From: Methylacidiphilales bacterium
Lineage (GTDB): Bacteria > Verrucomicrobiota > Verrucomicrobiia > Methylacidiphilales > UBA1321
Direction: 5' to 3'
Length of the DNA stretch: 64,000 nt
Assembly: GCA_021272165.1 (NCBI GenBank)
Contig: JAJSLK010000015.1
Location: 48,857-112,856, forward strand
Notes under the pieces: model-generated
Seen by the model: only the letters and a program-made list of their open reading frames with translations
What the model was told of the DNA's origin: nothing
Database searches by the model: none
In this document: positions 32,783 through 40,494 of the stretch, in pieces
How the letters are laid out: each line of letters starts with the position of its first letter
How positions within the stretch are numbered: the stretch's first letter is position 1
Program-made: the position numbers and the translations under genes

Positions 32783-35565
32783 GATGCCGAAAAAAGAACC
32801 GCTACAGGCCAATCGGCGAAGAGCGTTTCCATGGTAATATCTCCGGCGTCTTCAGCGAATGCCTGCCCCGTCAGCATGTTCATCCATTGGCGGCTTTTAT
32901 GAATGGGCAGATGCGTCCCGCTCCACGCTTTTCCGATGCCAGGGGCTTCTATGAGATCGAGTCGCCGCGGAACAATGACCAGCAATTCCGCCGTCCGCCA
33001 CCGCCGCGAAAAGGCCACGACCTGGTCGGCCTTCGGCCCCGCCAAATGAAGCGCTTGGTAATCCCCCAGCGCAAAAAGTTCGGGCTGATCCCGCCGCAAA
33101 GAGAGCAGCGCCCGCGTGATGCGCATTTTGATTCCGCCATCTTTCCAGTTCTCAAGCAATTCCTTCGCTCCCCGCTTGGCCAGACCATCAAGCAGCGTGG
33201 TGCGGTAGACGTAATCAACGGGTCGGCGGTTGTCCGGATCGACGAGACTGAAGTCCCAGACCTCGGTCCCCTGGTAAAAATCGGGCACACCCGGCGAGGT
33301 CGCCTTAAGCACGGTCTGCGCCAGCGAAAAAATCATGCCGCGGCTCGCGATGCGCCGGGCAAAGGGCATAAAATCTTCCAGGAACGGCGTTGAGGCAAAA
33401 ATCATGTCGATAAAGGCCTCGCCCGCCTGCTGCCATTCTACACGCGGGTTGATCCAATTCGTATCCAGCTTCGCTTCGGCCTGCGCTTTCCGGAAATAAC
33501 CCTTGATGCGCTCCCGATAGACGTCATAGGAGCCGCCATTTCCCAGCGGCCAAGAGGCGAGCAGGGCCTGATAGAGAAAATATTCTTCGCGCCCATCCGG
33601 CGCCATGCGCCCATGAATTTCCCGCCGTGCACCCAGGTTCATCTTGTGCCATGTGCGCAGATGCGATTCCCATTCGCATGGCAATTCCGCCAGTGCACAG
33701 AGCCGCGCCCGCGCGTCCTCGCTCCACTTGGTGTCATGCGTCGAAGTCGCCAGCAGGCAAAGCGGGACCTGCCTGAACCGCCGCCAATTGGCCTCGTGAA
33801 ATTCCGAAACCGGCCGGCCAAAAAGAGACGGATGATGCCCAACTTCATTCGTCGCCAGCATCCGGCCAAAACGATAAAAATGGGTGTCCTCCACCGACTT
33901 CGCCATGATCGCCCCGGTGACCTGCTGAAGCTTGCACGTCCAGGCGTCGAATGCGCTTTTCCGCTCCGGCCCTTCCTCCGCTCCGGGATATTCCCCCGAA
34001 AGGACGCGAACCAGAAAACGTAGCGGCACAGGATCGAAATCAGGATTTCGCCGCAACGCCTCATCCCGAGCCACAGTCAGCCACTTCTTGTCGGTCGCAG
34101 AAATTTTTTCGCCCGGCATCCGGTAGGTCCGGTATATGGGCAGACAGGCGAGAAGATGGCGCAGCGCTCTTTCGATGTCATGCAGACTCACGTCGCGCCA
34201 ATGCCAGTCGGGTTCGATTAACGCATCGAGCTCAGCCGCCAGACTCGCCACGGCATTGGGAAAAATTTCCTGCAGGATGAAAAGCTTGTCCTGATAGGTC
34301 AGGTCGTGGCTCGTCTCTGCCTCGCCGGTGAAATCGTTGTAAATCCTCGTCCAGGCCGGCTCATCTTTCTGATCGAGAAAAAGATCAATCAGGCTCGAGG
34401 CAAATTCATAGCCGGTTGTCCCGTGGACCGCCCATGATTCCGGCAATGTTTCGCCCACGGTCAAAATTTTTTCCACCAGGGTATAGATCGCCACGTCATC
34501 CGCTCGCCGCTCAGCAATAAGATTCCTCAGGCGCTCCAAGTACTGTGCCGGATTCCACAATCCGTCGATGTGGTCGAGCCGGATCCCCGTAACCGTCCCC
34601 GCGGCGAGAAGATCGCCCAGCAACCGATGGGTCGCCGCAAAAACTTCCGGATCTTCCATCTTCAGGCCCACCAGTGTATCGATCGCGAAGAAGCGGCGGT
34701 AATTCACTTCGTGCGCGCCAACTTTCCAGTGCGCCAACCGGTAATGCTGCTGTTCCAAAAGCTCATGCAGCTTCATGAAACTCGCCGAATCGCCCCGGAC
34801 GCCGTTCATTTTTCCCAGCGCCTGCTGCAATGTCTGACTCAACATGGTATCGGACGCCAGGGCCTCCGCCCACTCCTCCAATAATTTTTCCAGCGCCGCA
34901 TCCCGCGCCTCTGGATTATCCGTCGGCAGATTTTCAAATGCCTCCGCCGACTCCTGCAATTTCCGCCGGCGCACATCGCCCGACGGCAAAAGCTCGATCA
35001 TCTGCTCGAAAATCAGCCCGTAACTCCGCGGCCGGATCGGCAACTTGAGCGAACCATAATGGACAAAAAATCGCCCCTGGAATTGCTTCAGCACCAAGCC
35101 GCCATTTTCCAGCACTGTCCCGTAATGATCTCCCAGCATCGGCACCAGCACCCGATCGTGGAGCCGCTCCAGCCGCGGATGCCATTCGATATCGAAATAG
35201 CGCGCATACTTCGAATTCGATCCATTTTCCAATACATGCCGCCACCAGACATTGTACTCCCCGTCGATGCCCATGTGGTTCGGCACAAAATCGACCAGCA
35301 GCCCGAGTTCTCTTTTTCGCAACTCCGCGCTGAGCCGGTCCAGTGCTTCGCGTCCGCCCAGAGTTGTGCTGACCCGGTTGTAATCGTTCACGTCATAGCC
35401 GTGCGTGCTCGTGGACGACGCCTGCAAAATCGGTGATGCATAAAGATCCGAAATCCCCAGCCCGGAAAGATAAGGCACGAGCTTCTCCGCCGCCGCGAAT
35501 CCAAATTGCGGCGTGAACTGAAAGCGGTATGTCGCCCGCGGAAGCGTTGTTGGCAGCGAAAGCAT
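32779..35565 (-). CDS. treY: maltooligosyltrehalose synthase
   Basis: At 928 residues this is the expected size for TreY. It has the start PRATYRFQFTPQFGFAAAEKLVPYL, LGISDLYASPIL, LLVDFVPNHMG and IRLDHIDGLWNP, and PGVPDFYQGTEVWDFSLVDPDNRRPVDY near the C-terminus. It isomerises the reducing-end glucose of maltodextrins to a trehalose unit. It sits between glgX (11-bp gap) and treZ (4-bp overlap), so the pathway is glycogen to debranched maltodextrin to trehalose. Confidence 0.97.
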   Translation of the reverse strand: MLSLPTTLPRATYRFQFTPQFGFAAAEKLVPYLSGLGISDLYASPILQASSTSTHGYDVNDYNRVSTTLGGREALDRLSAELRKRELGLLVDFVPNHMGIDGEYNVWWRHVLENGSNSKYARYFDIEWHPRLERLHDRVLVPMLGDHYGTVLENGGLVLKQFQGRFFVHYGSLKLPIRPRSYGLIFEQMIELLPSGDVRRRKLQESAEAFENLPTDNPEARDAALEKLLEEWAEALASDTMLSQTLQQALGKMNGVRGDSASFMKLHELLEQQHYRLAHWKVGAHEVNYRRFFAIDTLVGLKMEDPEVFAATHRLLGDLLAAGTVTGIRLDHIDGLWNPAQYLERLRNLIAERRADDVAIYTLVEKILTVGETLPESWAVHGTTGYEFASSLIDLFLDQKDEPAWTRIYNDFTGEAETSHDLTYQDKLFILQEIFPNAVASLAAELDALIEPDWHWRDVSLHDIERALRHLLACLPIYRTYRMPGEKISATDKKWLTVARDEALRRNPDFDPVPLRFLVRVLSGEYPGAEEGPERKSAFDAWTCKLQQVTGAIMAKSVEDTHFYRFGRMLATNEVGHHPSLFGRPVSEFHEANWRRFRQVPLCLLATSTHDTKWSEDARARLCALAELPCEWESHLRTWHKMNLGARREIHGRMAPDGREEYFLYQALLASWPLGNGGSYDVYRERIKGYFRKAQAEAKLDTNWINPRVEWQQAGEAFIDMIFASTPFLEDFMPFARRIASRGMIFSLAQTVLKATSPGVPDFYQGTEVWDFSLVDPDNRRPVDYVYRTTLLDGLAKRGAKELLENWKDGGIKMRITRALLSLRRDQPELFALGDYQALHLAGPKADQVVAFSRRWRTAELLVIVPRRLDLIEAPGIGKAWSGTHLPIHKSRQWMNMLTGQAFAEDAGDITMETLFADWPVAVLFSAS

Positions 35566-35576
35566 GATCCATCCGG

Positions 35577-37730
35577 TTAAGTTGTGCTCTTGGCCTCCTC
35601 ATCGGAGCCCGATACCTGCTGAAAAAGAACCATCGCGCGATCCGGCACTGAGAACGTCACGCCCGACTTCTCAATTCTCTCATCGACCGCAAAACCATCC
35701 TCAGATGCCGTGTCGAAAATCATTCGCCAGCTCACCTCCGGCCGACCGGGGAGCACGAAATCGACCTTTTCAAAATGCGCGTTGAAACAGAGATAAAACG
35801 TATCGTCGGCCATTACCTGTCCCTCGAAGGTCTTCACTTCCATCTCGTCGCCACACAGAAGAATGCCCAGGGCCCGCGTCTCCGCATTGTTCCAATCCTT
35901 CAGATCCATTTCCTTGCCATCGGGGCGCGTCCAGTTGATATCCTTCAGGTTGCCGATGATCTTCTTTCCCTTGAAAAACTTCGGGCGGTGGAAAATCGGA
36001 TGCGCCTTTCGGAACGCAATCAATTGGCGCGTGAATTCCAGCAGCCTCCGCTGCTCCTTGTTTTGGTTCCAGGAATACCAACTGACCTCGTTGTCCTGGC
36101 AATAAACATTGTTATTTCCCAGTTGCGTCCGGCCAAATTCATCGCCCCCGCATAACATCGGGATGCCCTGCGATAAAAACAGCGTCGCGAGAAAATTCCG
36201 CTGCTGCCGCGCGCGCAATTGCAGCACCTGCTTGTCGGTCGTCTCGCCTTCCATGCCGCAGTTCCACGAATTGTTGTTCGACTCGCCGTCCGCGTTCCCC
36301 TCCCCGTTCGCCTCGTTGTGCTTTTCGTTGTAACTGACCACGTCGCGCAACGTGAACCCGTCGTGAGCCGTGACGAAATTGATGCTCGCCGTCGGGTTTT
36401 TGCTCGAGTTCTGGTAAAGATCGGAACTGCCCGTCAGCCGATAGGCGAAATCATTCACCTGCCCCGCGTCGCCCTTCCAGTAACGCCGCACGGTGTCGCG
36501 ATACCGCCCGTTCCATTCACACCACAAGACCGGAAAGTTCCCCACCTGGTAACCGCCCTCGCCCACATCCCACGGCTCCGCAATCAGCTTCACCTGCGAA
36601 ATAATCGGGTCCTGGTGAATCACATCAAAGAAAGCCGACAGCCGGCTCACTTCGTGCAACTCCCGCGCCAGGCTTGCCGCCAGATCGAAACGGAAACCAT
36701 CCACGTGCATCTCCGTCACCCAATACCGCAGGCTGTCCATGATCATCTGCAACACGCGCGGATGCGGCGCGTTCAGCGTATTGCCCGTGCCCGTGTAATC
36801 GAAATAATAACGCGGATTGTCCCGCACCAACCGGTAATAGGCGGCATTGTCGATGCCCCGGAATGAAAACACCGGTCCCAGTTCATTCCCCTCCGCCGTA
36901 TGATTGTAAACCACGTCGAGGATCACCTCGATCCCCCCCGCGTGCAGGTTCTTCACCATTTGCTTGAACTCCGCCACCTGCTCGCCGCGCGTCCCCCAGC
37001 TCGCATAGGTCGCCTCGGGCGCAAAGAACGCGATCGAATTATAACCCCAGTAATTCGACAGCCCCCGATCAAGCAAATGCTGATCATCGATATGCACATG
37101 CACCGGCAAAAGCTCCACCGCCGTCACCCCCAGCGCCTTGAAATACTTCACTGCCGAGGGGCTTCCGATACCCGAGTAAGTCCCTCGCATCTCCGGCTCC
37201 AGCTCCTCCCACAACTGGGAAAAACCACGCACATGCGTCTCGTAAATCACCGTCTCCTCCAGCGGATGACGCGGCAGCCGGTCGTTGTCCCAATGAAATG
37301 TCTGGTCCACCACCACGCTCTTCGGCGCGAACTGCGCGTTGTCCCGATCATCCCGGACCAGGTCCGCCTCCGGATGCCCGATGGGATAACTGAACATCTC
37401 CGGAGCCCAACTCACATTTCCCATCACCGCCCGCGCATAGGGATCGAAAAGGACCTTGGCCGGATTAAACCGCAACCCCCGCGCCGGCTCCCACGGCCCG
37501 TAAACCCGGTAACCATAAAGCTGTCCCGGCCTCACCTCCGGCAAAAAAACGTGCCAGACCTCGTCCGTCCGTTCCTCCAGCTTGATCCGCGCCGTCTCGT
37601 TCGGGATGTGTGGCTCATCAAAAAGACACAACTCCACGCTTGCTGCATTCGGCGCGTAAAGCGCGAAATTCGTGCCCGTGCCCATCCAGGTGGCGCCGAG
37701 CGGATAAGGATAGCCCTTCCAGATTTTCAT
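35577..37730 (-). CDS. glgX: glycogen debranching enzyme GlgX
   Basis: The 717-residue isoamylase-type GH13_11 enzyme has a CBM48 N-terminus (YPLGATWMGTGTNFALYAPNA), YETHVRGFSQLWEELEPEMRGTYSGIG, VILDVVYNHTAEG, the nucleophile motif GFRFDLAASLAREL, LIAEPWDVG, FVTAHDGFTL and SQGIPMLCGGDEFGRTQ. It hydrolyses alpha-1,6 branches of limit dextrins. It is the first gene of the leftward glgX-treY-treZ-GH15 run. Confidence 0.97.
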   Translation of the reverse strand: MKIWKGYPYPLGATWMGTGTNFALYAPNAASVELCLFDEPHIPNETARIKLEERTDEVWHVFLPEVRPGQLYGYRVYGPWEPARGLRFNPAKVLFDPYARAVMGNVSWAPEMFSYPIGHPEADLVRDDRDNAQFAPKSVVVDQTFHWDNDRLPRHPLEETVIYETHVRGFSQLWEELEPEMRGTYSGIGSPSAVKYFKALGVTAVELLPVHVHIDDQHLLDRGLSNYWGYNSIAFFAPEATYASWGTRGEQVAEFKQMVKNLHAGGIEVILDVVYNHTAEGNELGPVFSFRGIDNAAYYRLVRDNPRYYFDYTGTGNTLNAPHPRVLQMIMDSLRYWVTEMHVDGFRFDLAASLARELHEVSRLSAFFDVIHQDPIISQVKLIAEPWDVGEGGYQVGNFPVLWCEWNGRYRDTVRRYWKGDAGQVNDFAYRLTGSSDLYQNSSKNPTASINFVTAHDGFTLRDVVSYNEKHNEANGEGNADGESNNNSWNCGMEGETTDKQVLQLRARQQRNFLATLFLSQGIPMLCGGDEFGRTQLGNNNVYCQDNEVSWYSWNQNKEQRRLLEFTRQLIAFRKAHPIFHRPKFFKGKKIIGNLKDINWTRPDGKEMDLKDWNNAETRALGILLCGDEMEVKTFEGQVMADDTFYLCFNAHFEKVDFVLPGRPEVSWRMIFDTASEDGFAVDERIEKSGVTFSVPDRAMVLFQQVSGSDEEAKSTT

Positions 37731-38064
37731 TCGAATCTCCGTAAGAGGTTCGCCCCTCGGGCCGCCGGCCCGCGGCCTTTCCGACAGGCACCACCAAAAC
37801 AGTCATCCATATGCATGGGTTGCCCCCTTTTCCTCTCACGTTTTGCATAAGGGATGCCAACCATGCGTCAGCCCCAACCCGTGCATTTTATAGAGGAGGA
37901 ATCTCTATCGTTATGATTAGCACCCAGGCTCGGCCCTGACTTTTTGTCAGATGCCATTTCCAACCCATTGCAAGATGCAAGGAAAGTGCCTTAAGGAAAA
38001 TTTATTCAAGCCCTTAAGGCACTCTCCCGCTTGCAAAAAATGGCCAAAACCGCTTTGCCTCCCC
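37731..38064. other. intergenic region with 12-bp inverted repeat (37985-38023)
   Basis: This 334-bp region between glgX and the SRPBCC gene holds no credible ORF. It should contain the glgX promoter. AGTGCCTTAAGG (37985-37996) and CCTTAAGGCACT (38012-38023) form a perfect 12-bp inverted repeat with a 15-bp AT-rich loop, about 40 bp beyond the SRPBCC stop. It may be its terminator, although no U-tract follows on the minus strand, or it may be a dimer-binding operator upstream of glgX. Confidence 0.45.
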
Positions 38065-38547
38065 TCAACTCCGCTGCGACAGACAAGCTCCGCCTGCCGG
38101 CCACGTCCGCGTCACCACGAACGATTCGCCCGTTTCCAATAGACTCTTCAGGCTGGCCAAAATCATTGGCCAGCCATTTGAAACGTTCTGGATCAGCTTC
38201 GAGTTCGGCGTATCGCTTTCCTGAATCACGGTCAGCTTCACCAGTTCCTCCTGCGGCTCCAACTGGTATGTCATCAGAGACGGCCCCTCCCCTTGCAGCT
38301 CCTGCTTGAAATGGTTCTTCCACGAAAGCACCAGTTTCCGCGCCGGGTCAATCTCCAGCACCTCGCCGCTATTGATCACCCTTTCGTCCGGGACCATCAA
38401 TTTCCATGAGGCTCCTTTTTTCCAACTGCACTCCTGCCACGACCCGACCCAGAACTGCCGCGTGAACTCGGGGTCGGTGAGCGCGTGCCAGAGCTTTTCC
38501 GGCGTGGTTCGGATGTAGGTGACGTAGACGAATCTTGGCTTGTCCAT
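38065..38547 (-). CDS. SRPBCC/AHSA1-domain protein
   Basis: The 160-residue AHSA1-like SRPBCC protein begins MDKPRFVYVTYIRTTPEKLWHALTDPEFTRQFW and has NSGEVLEIDPARKLVLSW. These proteins bind hydrophobic ligands and commonly pair with an ArsR-type repressor, as here. The C-terminal end VVTRTWPAGGACLSQRS looks diverged. It starts inside the preceding arsR-like ORF. Confidence 0.85.
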   Translation of the reverse strand: MDKPRFVYVTYIRTTPEKLWHALTDPEFTRQFWVGSWQECSWKKGASWKLMVPDERVINSGEVLEIDPARKLVLSWKNHFKQELQGEGPSLMTYQLEPQEELVKLTVIQESDTPNSKLIQNVSNGWPMILASLKSLLETGESFVVTRTWPAGGACLSQRS

Positions 38548-38864
38548 GGTTGTTCCTTCCTTTCTTCGAGATTTTGTTTCAGTTCATCCAGCGCCTCCAA
38601 GCGCCGGCGTTCATATTTTCCAATCCAGCGTCCGTAGATCTCCTGCAACGGAACCGGATTCAGGTAATGCAACTTCTCCCGGCCGTACCAGACGGTGGCG
38701 ATCAGGTTCGCCTCCTCCAGAATGACCAGGTGCTTCGTCACGGCCTGTCGTGTCATGTCCAACAGCTCGCATAATGCACCGAGCGATTGTCCGTTATCCC
38801 AGTGCAGCTCATCGAGCAGCTTCCGTCGGCTCGCATCCGCCAGCGCCTTGAAAACCTTGTCCAT
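38397..38864 (-). CDS. ArsR-family transcriptional regulator
   Basis: The 155-residue ORF has a winged-helix ArsR domain in the first 100 residues (MDKVFKALADASRRKLLDEL, LCELLDMTRQAVTKHLVILEEANLI, GREKLHYLNPVPL). No metal-binding cysteine motif is seen, so it belongs to the group that regulates an adjacent SRPBCC gene. The ORF runs 151 bp into the SRPBCC gene in another frame, giving a Ser/Arg-rich tail of about 50 residues. Usual relatives stop near the junction, so the true end may have been lost by a frameshift. Confidence 0.85.
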   Translation of the reverse strand: MDKVFKALADASRRKLLDELHWDNGQSLGALCELLDMTRQAVTKHLVILEEANLIATVWYGREKLHYLNPVPLQEIYGRWIGKYERRRLEALDELKQNLEERKEQPWTSQDSSTSPTSEPRRKSSGTRSPTPSSRGSSGSGRGRSAVGKKEPHGN

Positions 38865-38934
38865 AACGCCCGCACTATATGCAACCTTTTAGTTGCATTT
38901 CAAGCCCATCGAGCATTCGACATTTTTTCGAATT

Positions 38935-38953
38935 TGGCGGACAGGGAGGGATT
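38935..38953. repeat. 19-bp duplicate of the tRNA-Ser 3' end
   Basis: TGGCGGACAGGGAGGGATT at 38935-38953 is identical to 39079-39097, the CCA tail, acceptor strand and start of the T arm of tRNA-Ser. The space between the two copies is dense in small palindromes: TCAGGC-TTC-GCCTGA at 38982-38996, GTCGC-TGAC-GCGAC at 39004-39017 and TCCGCC-CGT-GGCGGA at 39071-39085. It looks like a tRNA 3'-end remnant left by an insertion or rearrangement. Confidence 0.6.
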
Positions 38954-39043
38954 GCCCCGCCTGCGGCGGCGCTGTCGGCAGTCAGGCTTCGCCTGAAGGT
39001 CCTGTCGCTGACGCGACGCGACCGACCTGCGGTTCGAATCCAT

Positions 39044-39069
39044 AAAAACTTTGCCGCTTCGCGGCAAAA
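39044..39069 (-). terminator. intrinsic terminator of tRNA-Ser
   Basis: On the minus strand, 10 bp beyond the tRNA end, TTTGCCGC-GAA-GCGGCAAA forms a perfect 8-bp stem with a 3-nt loop and is followed by GTTTTT. This is a classical rho-independent terminator in the right place and direction. Confidence 0.75.
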
Positions 39070-39078
39070 GTCCGCCCG

Positions 39079-39168
39079 TGGCGGACAGGGAGGGATTCGA
39101 ACCCTCGGTGGGTTTAACCCCACACCCGCTTTCCAGGCGAGCGCACTAAACCGCTATGCGACCTGTCC
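39079..39168 (-). tRNA. tRNA-Ser (anticodon GGA)
   Basis: The reverse complement starts GGACAGGTCGCATAGCGG. It has a 7-bp acceptor (GGACAGG/CCTGTCC), anticodon loop CTGGAAA giving GGA, a long variable arm typical of class II tRNAs, T arm GAGGGTTCGAATCCCTC, discriminator G and an encoded CCA. It decodes UCC/UCU. The 90-nt span includes CCA. Confidence 0.96.
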
Positions 39169-39304
39169 TTGCACGATATTCCCCATCCGGGGAAAGAGCT
39201 TCACCTTAGTCCATCGCCCGCCTCCCGGCAAAGCACGATTTTCGACTCGGCCGCGCGGCCGCCGAAGCCATAGACCCCGCTTCCCGGATGCGCTACAATA
39301 GGGC

Positions 39305-40228
39305 ATGACTCCCCTGCAGCAGGAAATCATCGCGCTGAAGAAGAAAAAGAACGCGGTCATCCTCGCTCATAATTACCAGGTCCGCGAAATCCAGGAAGTC
39401 GCCGATTATGTCGGCGATTCCCTCGGCCTTTCCTACCAGGCCCAGGCCTCCAATGCCGACATCATCCTCTTCTGCGGCGTCCACTTCATGGCCGAGACCG
39501 CCAAGATCGTCAATCCCGGCAAGAAAGTCCTCCTGCCTGATCTCGATGCCGGCTGTTCCCTTGCCGAGTCCTGCGACGCCGCCGAACTCGCCGCCTACAA
39601 GCAGCGCCACCCCGGTGTCTACGTCGTCGCCTACATCAATTGCACCGCCGAGGTGAAGGCCCTCAGCGATGTCATCTGCACCTCCGGCAACGCCGAGCGC
39701 ATGGTCCGCCGCGTCCCTTCCGATCGTGAGATCCTTTTCGTTCCCGACCAAAACCTCGGCGAATGGGTCATGGAAAAAACCGGCCGCAAGATGCGCCTCT
39801 GGCAGGGCAACTGTTACATCCATATCGAATTCACCCACGACAGCCTCACCAAAATCCGCCGTGAGCATCCCGGCGCCCCGCTCGTCGCCCATCCCGAATG
39901 CACGCGCCCCGTCCGCATGCTCGCCGATGAAGTCTGCTCCACGGAAAAAATGGTCGGCTATTGCCGCGACCACCCCGCGCATGAATTCATCATCGCCACC
40001 GAATCGGGCATGCTTCACCGCCTCCGCCGCGAGATGCCCAACAAGGTTTTCATTCCCGGCCCCACCGAGAAATGCGCCTGCGCCGACTGCCGGTTCATGA
40101 AAATGAACACCCTCGAAAAAACCTACGAGGCGCTCCGGGACGAAACGCCCGAGCTCGTCATGTCCCGCCATCTGCGCGACAAGGCGCTGGTTCCCTTGCA
40201 GCGGATGCTCGACTGGAGCCGGAACTAA
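39305..40228 (+). CDS. nadA: quinolinate synthase
   Basis: The 307-residue protein has NAVILAHNYQVREIQEVADYVGDS at the N-terminus and the three conserved cysteines that bind the 4Fe-4S cluster: FCGVHFMAETAK near 57, the INCTAE/SDVICTSGNA region near 104, and CACADCRFM near 257. It condenses iminoaspartate with dihydroxyacetone phosphate to quinolinate for NAD synthesis. No nadB or nadC is nearby. It is monocistronic and its stop overlaps that of a small ORF on the other strand. Confidence 0.97.
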   Translation: MTPLQQEIIALKKKKNAVILAHNYQVREIQEVADYVGDSLGLSYQAQASNADIILFCGVHFMAETAKIVNPGKKVLLPDLDAGCSLAESCDAAELAAYKQRHPGVYVVAYINCTAEVKALSDVICTSGNAERMVRRVPSDREILFVPDQNLGEWVMEKTGRKMRLWQGNCYIHIEFTHDSLTKIRREHPGAPLVAHPECTRPVRMLADEVCSTEKMVGYCRDHPAHEFIIATESGMLHRLRREMPNKVFIPGPTEKCACADCRFMKMNTLEKTYEALRDETPELVMSRHLRDKALVPLQRMLDWSRN

Positions 40229-40353
40229 CGCCGGCTGCGCCAGCCCTTCCGACGGCTGTAACCACGAACGGCCATGATAGCCACGAAAACAACCACGGCT
40301 GGAACCAGCAAGCCCAACATGGGCAGAAGGCTCGCGCCAAGACTTGAGGACAT
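40225..40353 (-). CDS. small single-span membrane peptide (42 aa), below ORF-track cutoff
   Basis: The reverse strand encodes MSSSLGASLLPMLGLLVPAV..., one hydrophobic span of about 25 residues followed by a strongly basic tail RGYSRRKGWRSRR. An AAAGGATT Shine-Dalgarno-like sequence sits about 5 bp before the ATG. The stop overlaps the nadA stop on the opposite strand. The inside-positive tail suggests an N-out small membrane protein. No family is recognised, and no homologue has been checked. Confidence 0.5.
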   Translation of the reverse strand: MSSSLGASLLPMLGLLVPAVVVFVAIMAVRGYSRRKGWRSRR

Positions 40354-40494
40354 AATCCTTTACATTATCCCCTTTTTCTATAAAAGGGAAAATATTTTGG
40401 AGATGTTTACAAGATTGATTTTTTCTAATCCATTCATTTTGAACGATAAAGGAACTTTACTCCGTAATATATCTATCACCTTTGGGGTGGTAAT

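Noticed and set aside
38879-39301. 140-aa plus-strand ORF over tRNA-Ser
   Set aside because: It covers the tRNA, its terminator and the palindrome cluster, so it is not coding.
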